Notes under the pieces: model-generated
Told to the model about the DNA's origin: nothing
What the model saw: only the letters and a program-made list of their open reading frames with translations
The model's database searches: none
Position numbers and translations under genes: made by a program
Shown here: positions 1 through 8,503 of the stretch, one piece after another
Numbering within the stretch: position 1 is the stretch's first letter
Layout: the number at the start of each line of letters is the position of its first letter
Source of the DNA: Myxococcales bacterium
GTDB taxonomy: Bacteria; Myxococcota; Polyangia; Polyangiales; Polyangiaceae
Direction of reading: 5' to 3'
DNA length: 64,000 nt
NCBI GenBank assembly: GCA_003151595.1
Contig: PLXW01000088.1
Coordinates: 1-64,000 of the forward strand

Positions 1-150
1 TCGTGGATCATGCCGGTCACACCAATAGAAGAACGGTATCCCGCCGAGAGACGGCTCCAGGCGGTTGTAGAAGGGGACGCAGAGCGGCGCCACGAACGGC
101 ACGACGAGCAGCACGTACCACTTCCACGGATCTCGACGGGGGGCGCTCAC
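1..150 (-). CDS. DUF3311 family small membrane protein, cut by the left edge
   Basis: Only the first 50 codons from a GTG start are in the window. The product begins with a short basic stretch, then a hydrophobic segment (about residues 12-28, WYVLLVVPFVAPL) and the motif VPFYNRLEP followed by GGIPFFYW. That order (hydrophobic helix, P-x-YNR-EP, G-PFFYW) is the signature of DUF3311, small two-helix proteins usually encoded directly upstream of a sodium:solute symporter whose gene would lie off the edge. Residues 44-50 (CDRHDPR) are charged where the family starts its second helix, so a frameshift near base 20 is possible. Function of the family is unknown; association with the symporter is known context, not seen here. 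Confidence 0.6.
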   Translation of the reverse strand, partial: MSAPRRDPWKWYVLLVVPFVAPLCVPFYNRLEPSLGGIPFFYWCDRHDPR

Positions 151-225
151 GCGGCGGAGCTTAGTGGATCTTCGTCTCGCCGTTATCTTCTTGGACCGGC
201 GCGCGACCCCTGCTGAAGTCGGCGC

Positions 226-1431
226 ATGCTCCCCCGCAAACGAGCGCTCCTGGGCACGCTGGCGATCGTGGCCGCGTGCGCTGCGCCTCGAGCAAACGCT
301 CCTCCGCAACGTGAGGCGACGAACGCAGGGAGCGGGGCGTCGTTCGTCGGCTCGCAAGCCTGCGCTACGTGCCACCGCGCGATCTACGACCGGTGGAAGA
401 AGACGCCGATGGCGAACGTCGTGCGCGATCCGCACACGACGCCGAACGTGATCCTCCCCGACCTCGCCACGAACACGATTCATCCCTTCACGAAGGACGA
501 CGTGGCGCTCGTGTACGGCAGCCTCTGGAAGCAGCGCTACTTCACCAAGATCGGCGACGACTATTACGTGCAGCCCGCGCAGTGGGACGTCACCAACCAC
601 GTGTGGCGAAAGTACTTCGTCGAGAACGGCACCGATTGGTGGGCCACGCTCTATCCGCCCGACAACATGAAGCGCCCCACCGGCCCGCTCTGCGACGGTT
701 GTCACTCGGTCGGGTACGACGTGAAGACGAAGCACGTGGCCGAGTGGAACGTCGGCTGCGAACGGTGCCACGGCGGAGGCGCCGAGCACGCCGAGCGTCC
801 TTCACGCGACAACATCATGAACCCGTCGCGCATGAGCGGCGTCCACGCCAACGACACGTGCATCCAGTGCCATTCGCAAGGCCGGCCGCTCACCAACCCC
901 GTCGAGGGGCAGTACTACGACTGGCCCGTCGGCTACCGCGTGGGGCTCGACCTCGCGAAGTTCTGGCAGCTCGAAGAGCACACGCTCGGCGAGAAGACGT
1001 TCACCCACTTCGCCGACGGCACGGCGCACAAGAACCGGATGCAGGGGAACGACTTCTCTCACAGCGTGATGTACGGGCACGGTGTCACCTGCTTCAACTG
1101 CCACGACGTCCACGGCACCGACAATCCGGCGCAGCTCCGCCACCCAGGCAACGAGATGTGCTTGCAGTGTCACGCGCCGGGCGGGCCACGCGGACCGCGC
1201 GCCAAGTCGATCCCCGAGCACACGCGTCACGCCGCCGGCAGCGCGGGGAGCCAGTGCGTCGCCTGCCACATGCCCAAGATCGAAATGACGATCGCCAACG
1301 TGAACGTGCACGCGCACACCTTCGAGTTCATCACGCCGGCGACGACCGATCGTTACGGGGTCCCCAACCCGTGCACCACGTGCCACGCCGACAAGACCAC
1401 CGCGTGGGCCGCGGGCATCCTCGCGCACTGA
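226..1431 (+). CDS. octaheme c-type cytochrome, exported
   Basis: 401-residue protein with an export signal (residues 1-17, ending VAAC, so Cys18 may be lipidated) and eight CxxCH haem-binding motifs: CATCH (about residue 46), CDGCH, CERCH, CIQCH, CFNCH, CLQCH, CVACH and CTTCH. The spacing resembles multihaem cytochromes of the cytochrome c554 / doubled-CxxCH group, which carry electrons in the periplasm or on the cell surface. No catalytic signature of nitrite reductase or hydroxylamine oxidoreductase was recognised, so the partner and reaction are unknown. It stands alone: the next gene is convergent and unrelated. The ATG at 226 is chosen because the signal peptide begins there. Confidence 0.85.
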   Translation: MLPRKRALLGTLAIVAACAAPRANAPPQREATNAGSGASFVGSQACATCHRAIYDRWKKTPMANVVRDPHTTPNVILPDLATNTIHPFTKDDVALVYGSLWKQRYFTKIGDDYYVQPAQWDVTNHVWRKYFVENGTDWWATLYPPDNMKRPTGPLCDGCHSVGYDVKTKHVAEWNVGCERCHGGGAEHAERPSRDNIMNPSRMSGVHANDTCIQCHSQGRPLTNPVEGQYYDWPVGYRVGLDLAKFWQLEEHTLGEKTFTHFADGTAHKNRMQGNDFSHSVMYGHGVTCFNCHDVHGTDNPAQLRHPGNEMCLQCHAPGGPRGPRAKSIPEHTRHAAGSAGSQCVACHMPKIEMTIANVNVHAHTFEFITPATTDRYGVPNPCTTCHADKTTAWAAGILAH

Positions 1432-1441
1432 GCCGCGCGCG

Positions 1442-1903
1442 CTATTTTCGGATCGCGATCCGGAGGTCCTTCGGATGGTAGGCGAGGCGCAGCCAGCGAA
1501 TCCCCTTCGTGCGCGTGGCGCTCGTCCGCAAGACGTCGAGGATCTGCGGCGCGAGCCCCTCGCCTTCGCGCGCCCCGCCGTTCGCGTACTCCTCGTGAAC
1601 CGCGAGGAAGAGGAGCGAGAGCGTCTCGGTGTCTTCGCGCGTGTAGAGCGCGACACCGGCGATCGATGACGGGGCCTTCGACTCGTCCATCGCGTACAGC
1701 GTCTGCACCGACGGCACCTGCGGCACCGCGAAGCGAATGAACGGCGCGTCGAGGATCATCGTGGGCGCGCCGCCGTAGCGATGGAGCGCCTCGCGAAGCT
1801 GCCCCTCGACCCTGTGCTGGTTGTCGTTGAAGTAGAGCAACCGTTCGAGCTCGGCTCGACGGGCCACGGGGAGCTCCGAGGTGAACCGGATACCAGCGCT
1901 CAT
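1442..1903 (-). CDS. hypothetical protein, 153 aa
   Basis: Not recognised. A soluble-looking protein with no signal peptide or membrane segment, ending in a basic C-terminus (HPKDLRIAIRK). It contains alternating hydrophobic strands (FIRFAVPQV, SIAGVALYT) and a helix-rich segment (LSLLFLAVHEEYA), which would fit a small alpha/beta fold. It starts with ATG 33 bases from the divergent gene at 1936, so the two probably share a very compact promoter region, and it ends 10 bases from the convergent cytochrome gene. Base composition and codon use match its neighbours. Confidence 0.6.
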   Translation of the reverse strand: MSAGIRFTSELPVARRAELERLLYFNDNQHRVEGQLREALHRYGGAPTMILDAPFIRFAVPQVPSVQTLYAMDESKAPSSIAGVALYTREDTETLSLLFLAVHEEYANGGAREGEGLAPQILDVLRTSATRTKGIRWLRLAYHPKDLRIAIRK

Positions 1904-1935
1904 TCGACCGACACCGCGATGGTAGCATCGCGCGA

Positions 1936-2844
1936 TTGAGCGACCGCGATTGGATCCAGGAGAGCCTTGGGGCGCCGGCGTTCGAGCGACTGGCGACGGA
2001 GCTGACCGGCTCGGAGCTTCAGTCAGTGCTGCTCGAGGTCGTCCGTCGCCGCGCGAAGGGGCGCGCGCCGGTCGAGGTGCTGGCGCAGTACGAGCGCGAC
2101 GGGTTCTGTAGACCCGCGCCGATCGATCTGCGAACGAGCCTGGCGCTCGATGCGCACTTGCTGGCGGCGGCCGATGGCTTCGAGTCGATCGAGCTGTCGC
2201 CGGTCGCGCCGCTGGCGACGTGCTCGTCGGTGGCGTTGACCGACCAGAACCGCGTGCTCTCGGCGTTGCGCGGGACGGAGGTCGTCTCGGATCCGACGAA
2301 CGTGCTCGCGCTCGAGTGCGCGTTGCGTCTGCGCGCGAACCCCGCGACTCCGGTGCACCTCGCCACCAGCCAGCGGGTGATCCGAGCGCAGCCCGTGCCG
2401 AAGCTCCCGGGCTATGCGCCGCACTTCCGGATCTTCGTGCTCGCGAGCGGCGGGCGCGAGACGAAAGACCACGCCTTCACGATCGAGACGCTGGCGCATC
2501 ACGTTCGCACGATGCTCGCGGCGCTCGATCGCCTCGAGCAGCACGGCTACTCCTTCGGTGCCCGCCGCGTCGACGTCCTGGCGACGCCGGAGCGTGCGGC
2601 CGTCGGGGATCGCGTCGCCGAATCGCTCGGCACCATCGCCTCGCGCTCGCTCCTCGCGCACCCGTACTACTCGGGCGGGCTGCGCTACATGCTCTGGGTC
2701 ACGGCGCCTGACGGCACGTCGATGCCGCTCGTCGAGGGCGGCACGTTCGACTGGCTGACGAAGCTCACGTCGAACCGCCGCGCGGTCTACGTGGCGACGG
2801 GTACGGGCGCGCAGCTCATCGCGCTCCGGTTTCGCGCTCCGTAG
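1936..2844 (+). CDS. conserved hypothetical protein, 302 aa
   Basis: Function not assigned. Starts with TTG only 33 bases from the divergent gene. No signal peptide or membrane segment. The middle has well-ordered motifs (SPVAPLATCSSVALTDQNRV, ALRGTEVVSDPTNVLALECA) followed by a strand-rich region and a long helix (HHVRTMLAALDRLEQHGYSF). The polar motif-rich layout is loosely reminiscent of class II aminoacyl-tRNA-synthetase-like regulatory proteins such as HisZ, but I cannot confirm that from sequence alone. It ends just before a strong convergent terminator. Confidence 0.6.
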   Translation: MSDRDWIQESLGAPAFERLATELTGSELQSVLLEVVRRRAKGRAPVEVLAQYERDGFCRPAPIDLRTSLALDAHLLAAADGFESIELSPVAPLATCSSVALTDQNRVLSALRGTEVVSDPTNVLALECALRLRANPATPVHLATSQRVIRAQPVPKLPGYAPHFRIFVLASGGRETKDHAFTIETLAHHVRTMLAALDRLEQHGYSFGARRVDVLATPERAAVGDRVAESLGTIASRSLLAHPYYSGGLRYMLWVTAPDGTSMPLVEGGTFDWLTKLTSNRRAVYVATGTGAQLIALRFRAP

Positions 2845-2862
2845 ACGGCGACCACGCGAAAA

Positions 2863-2894
2863 CGCCCGGCGTGCCATTTCAGGCGCGCCGGGCG
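2863..2894. terminator. bidirectional intrinsic terminator between convergent genes
   Basis: Thirteen-base arms (CGCCCGGCGTGCC and GGCGCGCCGGGCG) pair at 12 of 13 positions around a six-base loop (ATTTCA). The stem is followed by a short T-containing stretch on the plus strand and by TTTT on the minus strand. It lies between the stop codons of the convergent genes ending at 2844 and 2918, where a two-way terminator is expected. Confidence 0.8.
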
Positions 2895-2917
2895 TCGTCG
2901 CTTTCGGTCCGTTCAGC

Positions 2918-5900
2918 TCACGGCGTGCTGTTCGGATTCGTAGGATCGCTGCCGTGCAGGATCTCGTCGCCGTCAGCGTAGCCGTCGCCGTCGCGATCGA
3001 TGCCGACGCGGAAGCCCGAGCCGGGCGGCACGCAGGTGAACGTGAGGGCGGTGGTGGCGGTGCCGACGAGCGCGCGGAGCTGCGCGTCGCTCAGCGCAGG
3101 CGCGAGCGAGAGGTCGGAGAGGAAGGTACCGTTCGAGTACACGAACCCGACGTCACGCCCCGCGATGCTTCCGCGGACGACGAGGTCGGTGTTCCCCGCG
3201 GCGGCTTGCGCCTCGAAGAGCGCGAGTCGCGCGGCGACGGCCGAGCGGTTCGCCGACGTGAGCGTCGCTTGCTGTCCGACGACCGGCCGCATGTTCGTGT
3301 CGAACGCGAACACGAACGACGCGAGCGCGCGCCGGAGCGCGAAGCCGTCGGGCGAGAACCCGTTCGCGAAGTTCAGCGGGTCGGCCGCGTTGGCCGCCAG
3401 CGGAATGCCGTACGGGTTCGGCGGGATGTTGCTGACCGTGCCGAAGTCCACGGGCACCGTGGTCTGGACGAACACGAACGCGCTGAAGAAGTGCTCGATC
3501 GTCGCCGTGGCGCCGTCGTGCTGGTACCCGAAGCCACGCACGCCGTCGGCCGGCGGGTTGAGCGGCGGGATGACGGAGAGCACCGCGTGCGTCTCGTCCG
3601 GCGACGAGGCGTACATACCGACCTTCTGATACAGGTTTCGCAGGTGCGGCACCTTGAAGGTCTGTGACTCGTTCTCGAACGAGAGCCGCCCGCTGGTCCC
3701 GAAGAAGCCCGGGTGCGGAGAGGCTCCGGCGTTGCCGTTGCGATCGAGCGTGTGGCAACCGTTGCAGTTGTGGAAGCGATCGCTCGGCAGCTCCTGGCCG
3801 CTCACGTTGTTGAAGTAGAAGGCTTCACCGGCCTGCTGTGTCGGCGTGAGGCTGTCGTCGAGGTTGCGAATCGGGTTCGGCGGGTAGCTGATCTGGAGCG
3901 CGAAGTTCGCGAAGGCGGTCATATCCGAGTCGCTCAGCTGCTGCGAGTCGTCGACGAGGCCCGGGAAGGCGACGTCGAACGACTTGAAGGCATTGAGCTC
4001 GTCGAAGATGCCCGCGTTGGGCTGCGCGGAGACGACGGGAGACCCGCCGCTCAGGAACGGCGCGCCGGTCTGTTGAATGGCGCCGTTGCGATCGCCACGC
4101 CAGTGCATCGCGCCGTGGTTGTCCAACCCGCGGAGGCTCTGCGTGGTCATCGGGCCTTTCGCCGGCTCATAGGCCCCGAAGATGTACTGGATCTGCTGCA
4201 CCCCGAAGAGGGCCTCGAGCGGCGCTTCGGCGATCGTGTGGATGTCCGACTCCTGCGCGGCGAGCGTCGTGATGGGGAGCGGGAAGGCCCCGGGGTTGCC
4301 GAGGTCCCACGCCAGCCCATCGTTGTCGCCGCCGATGTGGCAGCTCGAGCAAGCCTGGTCGCCGAGCGCCGAGGTGAGCGTCGCGTTGTAGAGAAACTTC
4401 CGCCCCGCGGTGACGATCGGCGGCTCCGGATTGAACATCGCCTGGTGCGACACTTCCTTGTTGGAGCCGAGGTCGACGACGGAGATCGAGTTGTCGAAGC
4501 GCGTGAGGACGAACGCGAGCTTGTCGTTCGCGACGACGCCCGCAGGGCCGCCGCCGGTGAGAAGAACCTGGCTCGCCGCGGTCGGCGTCGCGCTCCCGGC
4601 TTCGAGGGCCGCCGTGTCGTAGATCGCGAGCTTGCTCGAGCCTTGCGCGACCACGTAGACCTTCTTCCCGTTCGACGAGAACGTCAGGTCTTGCGGGAAG
4701 GCGACGCTGAGCGTCGGGTCGCCGGTACCGGCGGCGTGATTGAGGTGCGGATTCAGGTTGTCGGCGGTGAGTGTGCTCGTCGTCGGATCGATGACGGTGA
4801 TCCGGCTGTCGACGATGTTGCCGGCGACGGACGTGAAGCCCGGAGTGTGACCCTCGAAACGAACGTCGTTGTGAGCGTCCGTGTTCGTGACGTAGACCTT
4901 CCCGTTCTTCGGATTGACCGCCATGTTGAAGAGCGTGGTCCCGACGTGCGGGAAGACACCGGTGGCCGACGCCGCGGGCGGGTTCGCCGTCGCGTCGATC
5001 GCGAAGACGTCCTTGTCGGGGAGGCCGACCATGACCGCCGAGTCCCAGGGGTTCCCGTGCGTGTCGAGCCAGTGGCCGCCCTTGTATTTGACGATGAGGC
5101 CCGTCGGCGGCTGCGGATATACCTGTCCGCCGACGACGACGTACGGCACGTCCGGCATGCCGTTCGGGTACACCGTGGCCACGGCGCCCTCGGAGACGGT
5201 CGTCGTCTGGTTGCCCGAGAAGAAGGCCGCCGCGTAGACGGTCTTGCCGTCCGGCGTCGCGGCGAGCGCGCGCGGCGTGTCGGCGAAGAGCGTGATCTTC
5301 GAGAGCCGCGTGCCGCCCGGAGCGGTGCCCAGGTTGTTCGCGTCGAACACCCAGACATCGGCGCGTCCGACGTTCGCGAACAGATCCGGATCGTCGGGTG
5401 AGTTCTGTCCGCGGTGCGCGGTGGTGATGAACGCGCGCTCGTGGGCCCTGCCGGCGAACACGATGTCGCGCGGCTCGTCGCCGACTTGCAGCGTGCGGGT
5501 GACCTGCGCGTTGCCGTCGCAATCGACGCTCACGATGCTCACGCTGTCGGACAGGTGATTGACGACCCACACTTCGTTGTCCGAGCGAATGGCGAGCGCG
5601 ATCGGCTCGAGGCCTACCTCGACGGATCCCACGGAGCGGAGCTTGTGTCCGTTGACGTTGTAGATTTCGAGTCGATTGTCAGGTGTGTTGAGCGCAAACA
5701 GCGTGCTGCCGTCGCTCGAGAGAGCCAACGGTCGCACCTGCAATGTCTCGAAGAGCGTGTACGGGTTCGCGCTCTGCGGAACCTTGATGGGCTTGGGCTT
5801 GGCGGCAGCCGTGATGGCTGAAGACGAAGACTCTGCGGACGGGTCGCCAGGGTTGGTGGCGGCCGTGCAGGCCGATGCTGCGATCGTGGGAAGGAGTAGG

Positions 5901-5920
5901 AGGCCAAGTCGTTTCAACAT
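2918..5920 (-). CDS. secreted beta-propeller / di-heme cytochrome c peroxidase-like lipoprotein
   Basis: 1000 residues from the ATG at 5920, which follows GAAGGAG by seven bases and opens a lipoprotein signal (MLKRLGLLLLPTIAASAC); the open frame upstream lacks such a start. The N-terminal half is a YVTN/surface-type beta-propeller with repeated blades (for example VYAAAFFSGN, VYVTNTDAHNDV, VYVVAQGSSKLAIYD). The C-terminal half resembles MauG/di-haem cytochrome c peroxidases, with CSSCH at residue 524 and CNGCH at residue 719. The end (DRDGDGYADGDEILHGSDP) is a calcium-binding thrombospondin-3-like repeat. It probably acts at the outer surface in peroxide reduction or in oxidative modification of a partner. 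The upstream region holds a candidate sigma-54 promoter, and the divergent neighbour encodes a sigma-54 activator. Confidence 0.85.
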   Translation of the reverse strand: MLKRLGLLLLPTIAASACTAATNPGDPSAESSSSAITAAAKPKPIKVPQSANPYTLFETLQVRPLALSSDGSTLFALNTPDNRLEIYNVNGHKLRSVGSVEVGLEPIALAIRSDNEVWVVNHLSDSVSIVSVDCDGNAQVTRTLQVGDEPRDIVFAGRAHERAFITTAHRGQNSPDDPDLFANVGRADVWVFDANNLGTAPGGTRLSKITLFADTPRALAATPDGKTVYAAAFFSGNQTTTVSEGAVATVYPNGMPDVPYVVVGGQVYPQPPTGLIVKYKGGHWLDTHGNPWDSAVMVGLPDKDVFAIDATANPPAASATGVFPHVGTTLFNMAVNPKNGKVYVTNTDAHNDVRFEGHTPGFTSVAGNIVDSRITVIDPTTSTLTADNLNPHLNHAAGTGDPTLSVAFPQDLTFSSNGKKVYVVAQGSSKLAIYDTAALEAGSATPTAASQVLLTGGGPAGVVANDKLAFVLTRFDNSISVVDLGSNKEVSHQAMFNPEPPIVTAGRKFLYNATLTSALGDQACSSCHIGGDNDGLAWDLGNPGAFPLPITTLAAQESDIHTIAEAPLEALFGVQQIQYIFGAYEPAKGPMTTQSLRGLDNHGAMHWRGDRNGAIQQTGAPFLSGGSPVVSAQPNAGIFDELNAFKSFDVAFPGLVDDSQQLSDSDMTAFANFALQISYPPNPIRNLDDSLTPTQQAGEAFYFNNVSGQELPSDRFHNCNGCHTLDRNGNAGASPHPGFFGTSGRLSFENESQTFKVPHLRNLYQKVGMYASSPDETHAVLSVIPPLNPPADGVRGFGYQHDGATATIEHFFSAFVFVQTTVPVDFGTVSNIPPNPYGIPLAANAADPLNFANGFSPDGFALRRALASFVFAFDTNMRPVVGQQATLTSANRSAVAARLALFEAQAAAGNTDLVVRGSIAGRDVGFVYSNGTFLSDLSLAPALSDAQLRALVGTATTALTFTCVPPGSGFRVGIDRDGDGYADGDEILHGSDPTNPNSTP

Positions 5921-5971
5921 TGTAGGTATTTCTCCTTCGAAAAACGGAGTGGGTGAGCGCGCGGGGCAATG

Positions 5972-5987
5972 TGCAAGGGATGAGCCG
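5972..5987 (-). promoter_or_regulatory. candidate sigma-54 (-24/-12) promoter for the propeller/peroxidase gene
   Basis: Read on the minus strand the site is CGGCTCATCCCTTGCA. It has the obligatory GG-N10-GC spacing, a perfect TTGCA -12 element, and 4 of 6 matches to the -24 consensus TGGCAC. Transcription would start near 5961, leaving about 41 bases of leader that contain the GAAGGAG ribosome site. Support comes from the divergent gene at 6146, which encodes a sigma-54 activator with an intact GAFTGA loop. The -24 half is imperfect, so this stays a candidate. Confidence 0.45.
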
Positions 5988-6041
5988 ATCGGTTGGGCTT
6001 GCCGAAGAAGCGGTCGACTCCGGTTTCTTGCGAATCGCACA

Positions 6042-6111
6042 TGCGCAACGAGTCCCGCGCGCCGCGCAACTGCGCACCCCGGAGTGCGCAGCTGCGCAAA
6101 CGCGTTGCGCA
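6042..6111. repeat. cluster of five TGCGCA palindromes, possible activator-binding array
   Basis: TGCGCA occurs at 6042, 6071, 6085, 6093 and 6106, five copies in 70 bases, inside the 225-base gap between the divergent peroxidase and sigma-54-activator genes. The array lies 81-150 bases upstream of the predicted sigma-54 start at about 5961, the usual distance for an enhancer-binding protein, and ends 34 bases before the activator's GTG start. Enhancer function and autoregulation are inferred from position. Confidence 0.5.
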
Positions 6112-6145
6112 GTGGCGGTCGAAACGCCTACTAGTGAGGAGCAGC

Positions 6146-7999
6146 GTGGCCGAAGGCGAGCGAAAGACCGAGACCAGGATCGCGCTCGATGCCTCCGAGA
6201 GGCCGCGACTGTCGCTCCTCGTGATGGGAGAGCGAGGTGTATTCACCTACCCTCTTCCCGAAGCGGGAGTGGTGACGATCGGGCGCGCCGAGCATTGCGA
6301 GGTGATGATCGCCGACGCCGAGCTGTCGCGCGAACATGCGCGAATCCACGTGGGCGCGGTCGTCGAGATCGTCGATCTCGGCAGCTCCAACGGCACGCGC
6401 TTCGGGGGCAAGGAGCTCGTTCCCAACGTGCCCGTCACCCTGCCACCAGGCGACGTCGTCTCGATGGGCGGGACGGTCATCGTCCTTCAACGCTCGACCG
6501 CCGAGCGGCGCCGTCGACAGCTCTGGAGCCACGGGTATTTCGAGTCGCGCCTCGAAGAGGAGTGCGCTCGCGCCGAGGAACGAAAGACGACCTTCGCCGT
6601 CCTGCGCGTGCACTTCGACGCGGGCACGCCGCCGAGCGCCGCCGAAGCTCGCCTCTCGGCGTGTCTTCGCGCCGAGCACGTCGTCGGGAGCTATGCGCCC
6701 GGAGAGTACGAAGTGCTCTTGACGGACGTCGCGCCGGAGGACGCCGAACGCGAAGCGAGGGGCCTCGTGTCGCAGCTCGCGGCGGATGGCGTTGCACCCG
6801 AGATCGCGATCGCGTGTTACCCGCGCGACGGCCGCACGCCCGAAGCGCTCGTCGAAGGCGCCCGCAAGCAACCACGCGCCGACGCCTCGGCACCCGAGCT
6901 CCCTCCCGGCGGGTCTCTCACTCGCCTGCGATCGGTCGCCGAACGTTTCGCCGCCGGCAACATCCCGGTGCTCGTGCTCGGCGAGACAGGTGTCGGCAAA
7001 GACGTGCTCGCGGCCATGATTCATCAGCTCTCGCCGCGCGCGACGCGCCCCTATGTCTGCATCAACTGCGCGGCGCTCCCCGACTCGCTCTTGGAGAGTG
7101 AGCTCTTCGGCTACGAGCGTGGCGCGTTCACCGGTGCGACCGCAGCGAAGGCAGGCCTCCTCGAGAGCGCACGCGGCGGGACCATGTTCCTCGACGAGGT
7201 GGCGGAGATGCCGCTCTCCGCGCAGGCCAAGCTGCTTCGCGTCTTCGATCAAGGCGAGGTGCTGCGCCTCGGCGCCACCCGACCGCGCGCGATCGACGTC
7301 CGCTTCATCGCCGCGACGAACCGCGATCTCGAGCTCGAAGTGGAGCGCGGGCGCTTTCGCGAAGATCTCTACTTCCGACTCGCAGCCGCGGCGATCGTCG
7401 TTCCTCCGCTGCGGGAGCGCGTCACCGAGATCGCGCCGCTCGCGGGCACGTTCCTCCGACAGGCGTGCCGCGATCTGCGTCGCGCCCGAGTGCCTCGCAT
7501 CCTCCCCGACGCGCTGGCGCTGCTTGAGAAGCACTCGTGGCCGGGGAACGTCCGCGAGCTGAGGAACGCGATGGAGCGCGCGGTGCTCCTCGCGGTCGAC
7601 GGCGACATCGGCGTCGCGCAGCTCGCGCACGAGAAGATGGGGCGCAAGCTCCGGACGCCGGGCGCGGGGTTCGAACGTCGCTCGTCCGAAGAGATGCGCG
7701 CGGCGATGGCTCACGGCGCCTCGCACACGAACCCCATGTCGATGCCGTCTCTGCCCCCCCCGCGCGACCCGCGGGCGGAGACGCTCGCACCGAGCGCGCG
7801 CTCGACTGCTCCGCCGGCGCGCGTGAGCGCACGCGTCGTCGAAGCGCTCGCGAGCGACCCGGAGGCCGCGCGACTCCTGGCGGTGCTCGACGCCTGCGAC
7901 TGGAACCAGACCAAGGCCGCCGCCGAACTGGGCGTCTCGCGACGAACGCTGGTTTCGCGCCTCACGGCGTATGGGCTCACGCGCAGGCGCGGACGGTGA
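6146..7999 (+). CDS. FHA / GGDEF-like / AAA+ sigma-54-dependent transcriptional activator
   Basis: 617 residues from the GTG at 6146, preceded by GAGGAG; a longer frame exists upstream but runs through the TGCGCA array. Domains in order: FHA (about 42-117; [25 protein letters not shown]), which binds phosphothreonine; a region (about 130-240) laid out like a GGDEF domain but with [10 protein letters not shown] in place of the GG(D/E)EF loop, so probably inactive; an AAA+ sigma-54 domain with Walker A GETGVGKD (279-286) and GAFTGA (326-331); and a Fis-type helix-turn-helix at the C-terminus ([17 protein letters not shown]). It should activate a sigma-54 promoter in response to phosphorylation by a Ser/Thr kinase. 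The nearest candidate target is the divergent peroxidase gene. Confidence 0.9.
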   Translation: MAEGERKTETRIALDASERPRLSLLVMGERGVFTYPLPEAGVVTIGRAEHCEVMIADAELSREHARIHVGAVVEIVDLGSSNGTRFGGKELVPNVPVTLPPGDVVSMGGTVIVLQRSTAERRRRQLWSHGYFESRLEEECARAEERKTTFAVLRVHFDAGTPPSAAEARLSACLRAEHVVGSYAPGEYEVLLTDVAPEDAEREARGLVSQLAADGVAPEIAIACYPRDGRTPEALVEGARKQPRADASAPELPPGGSLTRLRSVAERFAAGNIPVLVLGETGVGKDVLAAMIHQLSPRATRPYVCINCAALPDSLLESELFGYERGAFTGATAAKAGLLESARGGTMFLDEVAEMPLSAQAKLLRVFDQGEVLRLGATRPRAIDVRFIAATNRDLELEVERGRFREDLYFRLAAAAIVVPPLRERVTEIAPLAGTFLRQACRDLRRARVPRILPDALALLEKHSWPGNVRELRNAMERAVLLAVDGDIGVAQLAHEKMGRKLRTPGAGFERRSSEEMRAAMAHGASHTNPMSMPSLPPPRDPRAETLAPSARSTAPPARVSARVVEALASDPEAARLLAVLDACDWNQTKAAAELGVSRRTLVSRLTAYGLTRRRGR

Positions 8000-8437
8000 C
8001 TACTTCTTCTTCGCGACGGCCCGCATCCGATTGTTCTTCGGGTTGTGCTCGACCTCCGCGAGACCGAGCGCTTCCAGAACCGGCGGCACGTACATTCCGA
8101 AACGACCGCGCAGCCCTTTCTTGATCCCGTACCAACCCTTCACCGGATTGGTGCTCGCCCGCCCCCAGGCTTCGACCGTGCCGTCGGCGGCAGGCTTCTG
8201 CTCATCGGCGCTTCCTAGAAGAACCCAGCCGTCGTTCTTGGCACCGTTCTTCGTGAGCATGGCGTGGAGATCTTCGATGCAGCGCAGGTGATAACGGAGC
8301 TGTGTCTTTCCAACCTGCACCACGAGGGCCGGCGGATCGGCCGCCTCGTCTTTGTACGCCTGGAACTCGGCGCTCCCCGGTGGCGTCTTCAGCTCCCATG
8401 GTTTCGTCGCGGTTCCCGATCCTGTGACTTTGCTCAT
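8000..8437 (-). CDS. hypothetical protein, 145 aa
   Basis: Not recognised as a named family. The ATG at 8437 is preceded by GGAGG, which fixes the start; longer open frames continue upstream but have no ribosome site. The protein is soluble, opens with MSKVTGSGTATKPWELKTPP, has a central helix (YHLRCIEDLHAMLTKNGAKN) followed by WVLLGSADEQ, and a conserved-looking GWYGIKKGLRGRFGMYVPP motif before a basic KKK end. It is divergent from the TfoX-like gene with 66 bases between starts. Confidence 0.65.
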   Translation of the reverse strand: MSKVTGSGTATKPWELKTPPGSAEFQAYKDEAADPPALVVQVGKTQLRYHLRCIEDLHAMLTKNGAKNDGWVLLGSADEQKPAADGTVEAWGRASTNPVKGWYGIKKGLRGRFGMYVPPVLEALGLAEVEHNPKNNRMRAVAKKK

Positions 8438-8503
8438 GGCCCACGATCCTCCGTTTGGTTCTCCTCGACGAATTTTTTCGCCGTTGGAGGTACGCTGCGG
8501 CGC

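Noticed and set aside
3713..5401. 562-codon open frame on the plus strand inside the peroxidase gene
   Set aside because: It is antisense to a well-supported gene, its product is Arg/Val/Glu-rich with no domain, and such mirror frames are usual in GC-rich coding DNA.
6131..7726. 531-codon open frame antisense to the FHA/AAA+ activator
   Set aside because: The activator has complete FHA, AAA+ and HTH motifs; the antisense product shows none and is low-complexity Arg/Glu/Ala.
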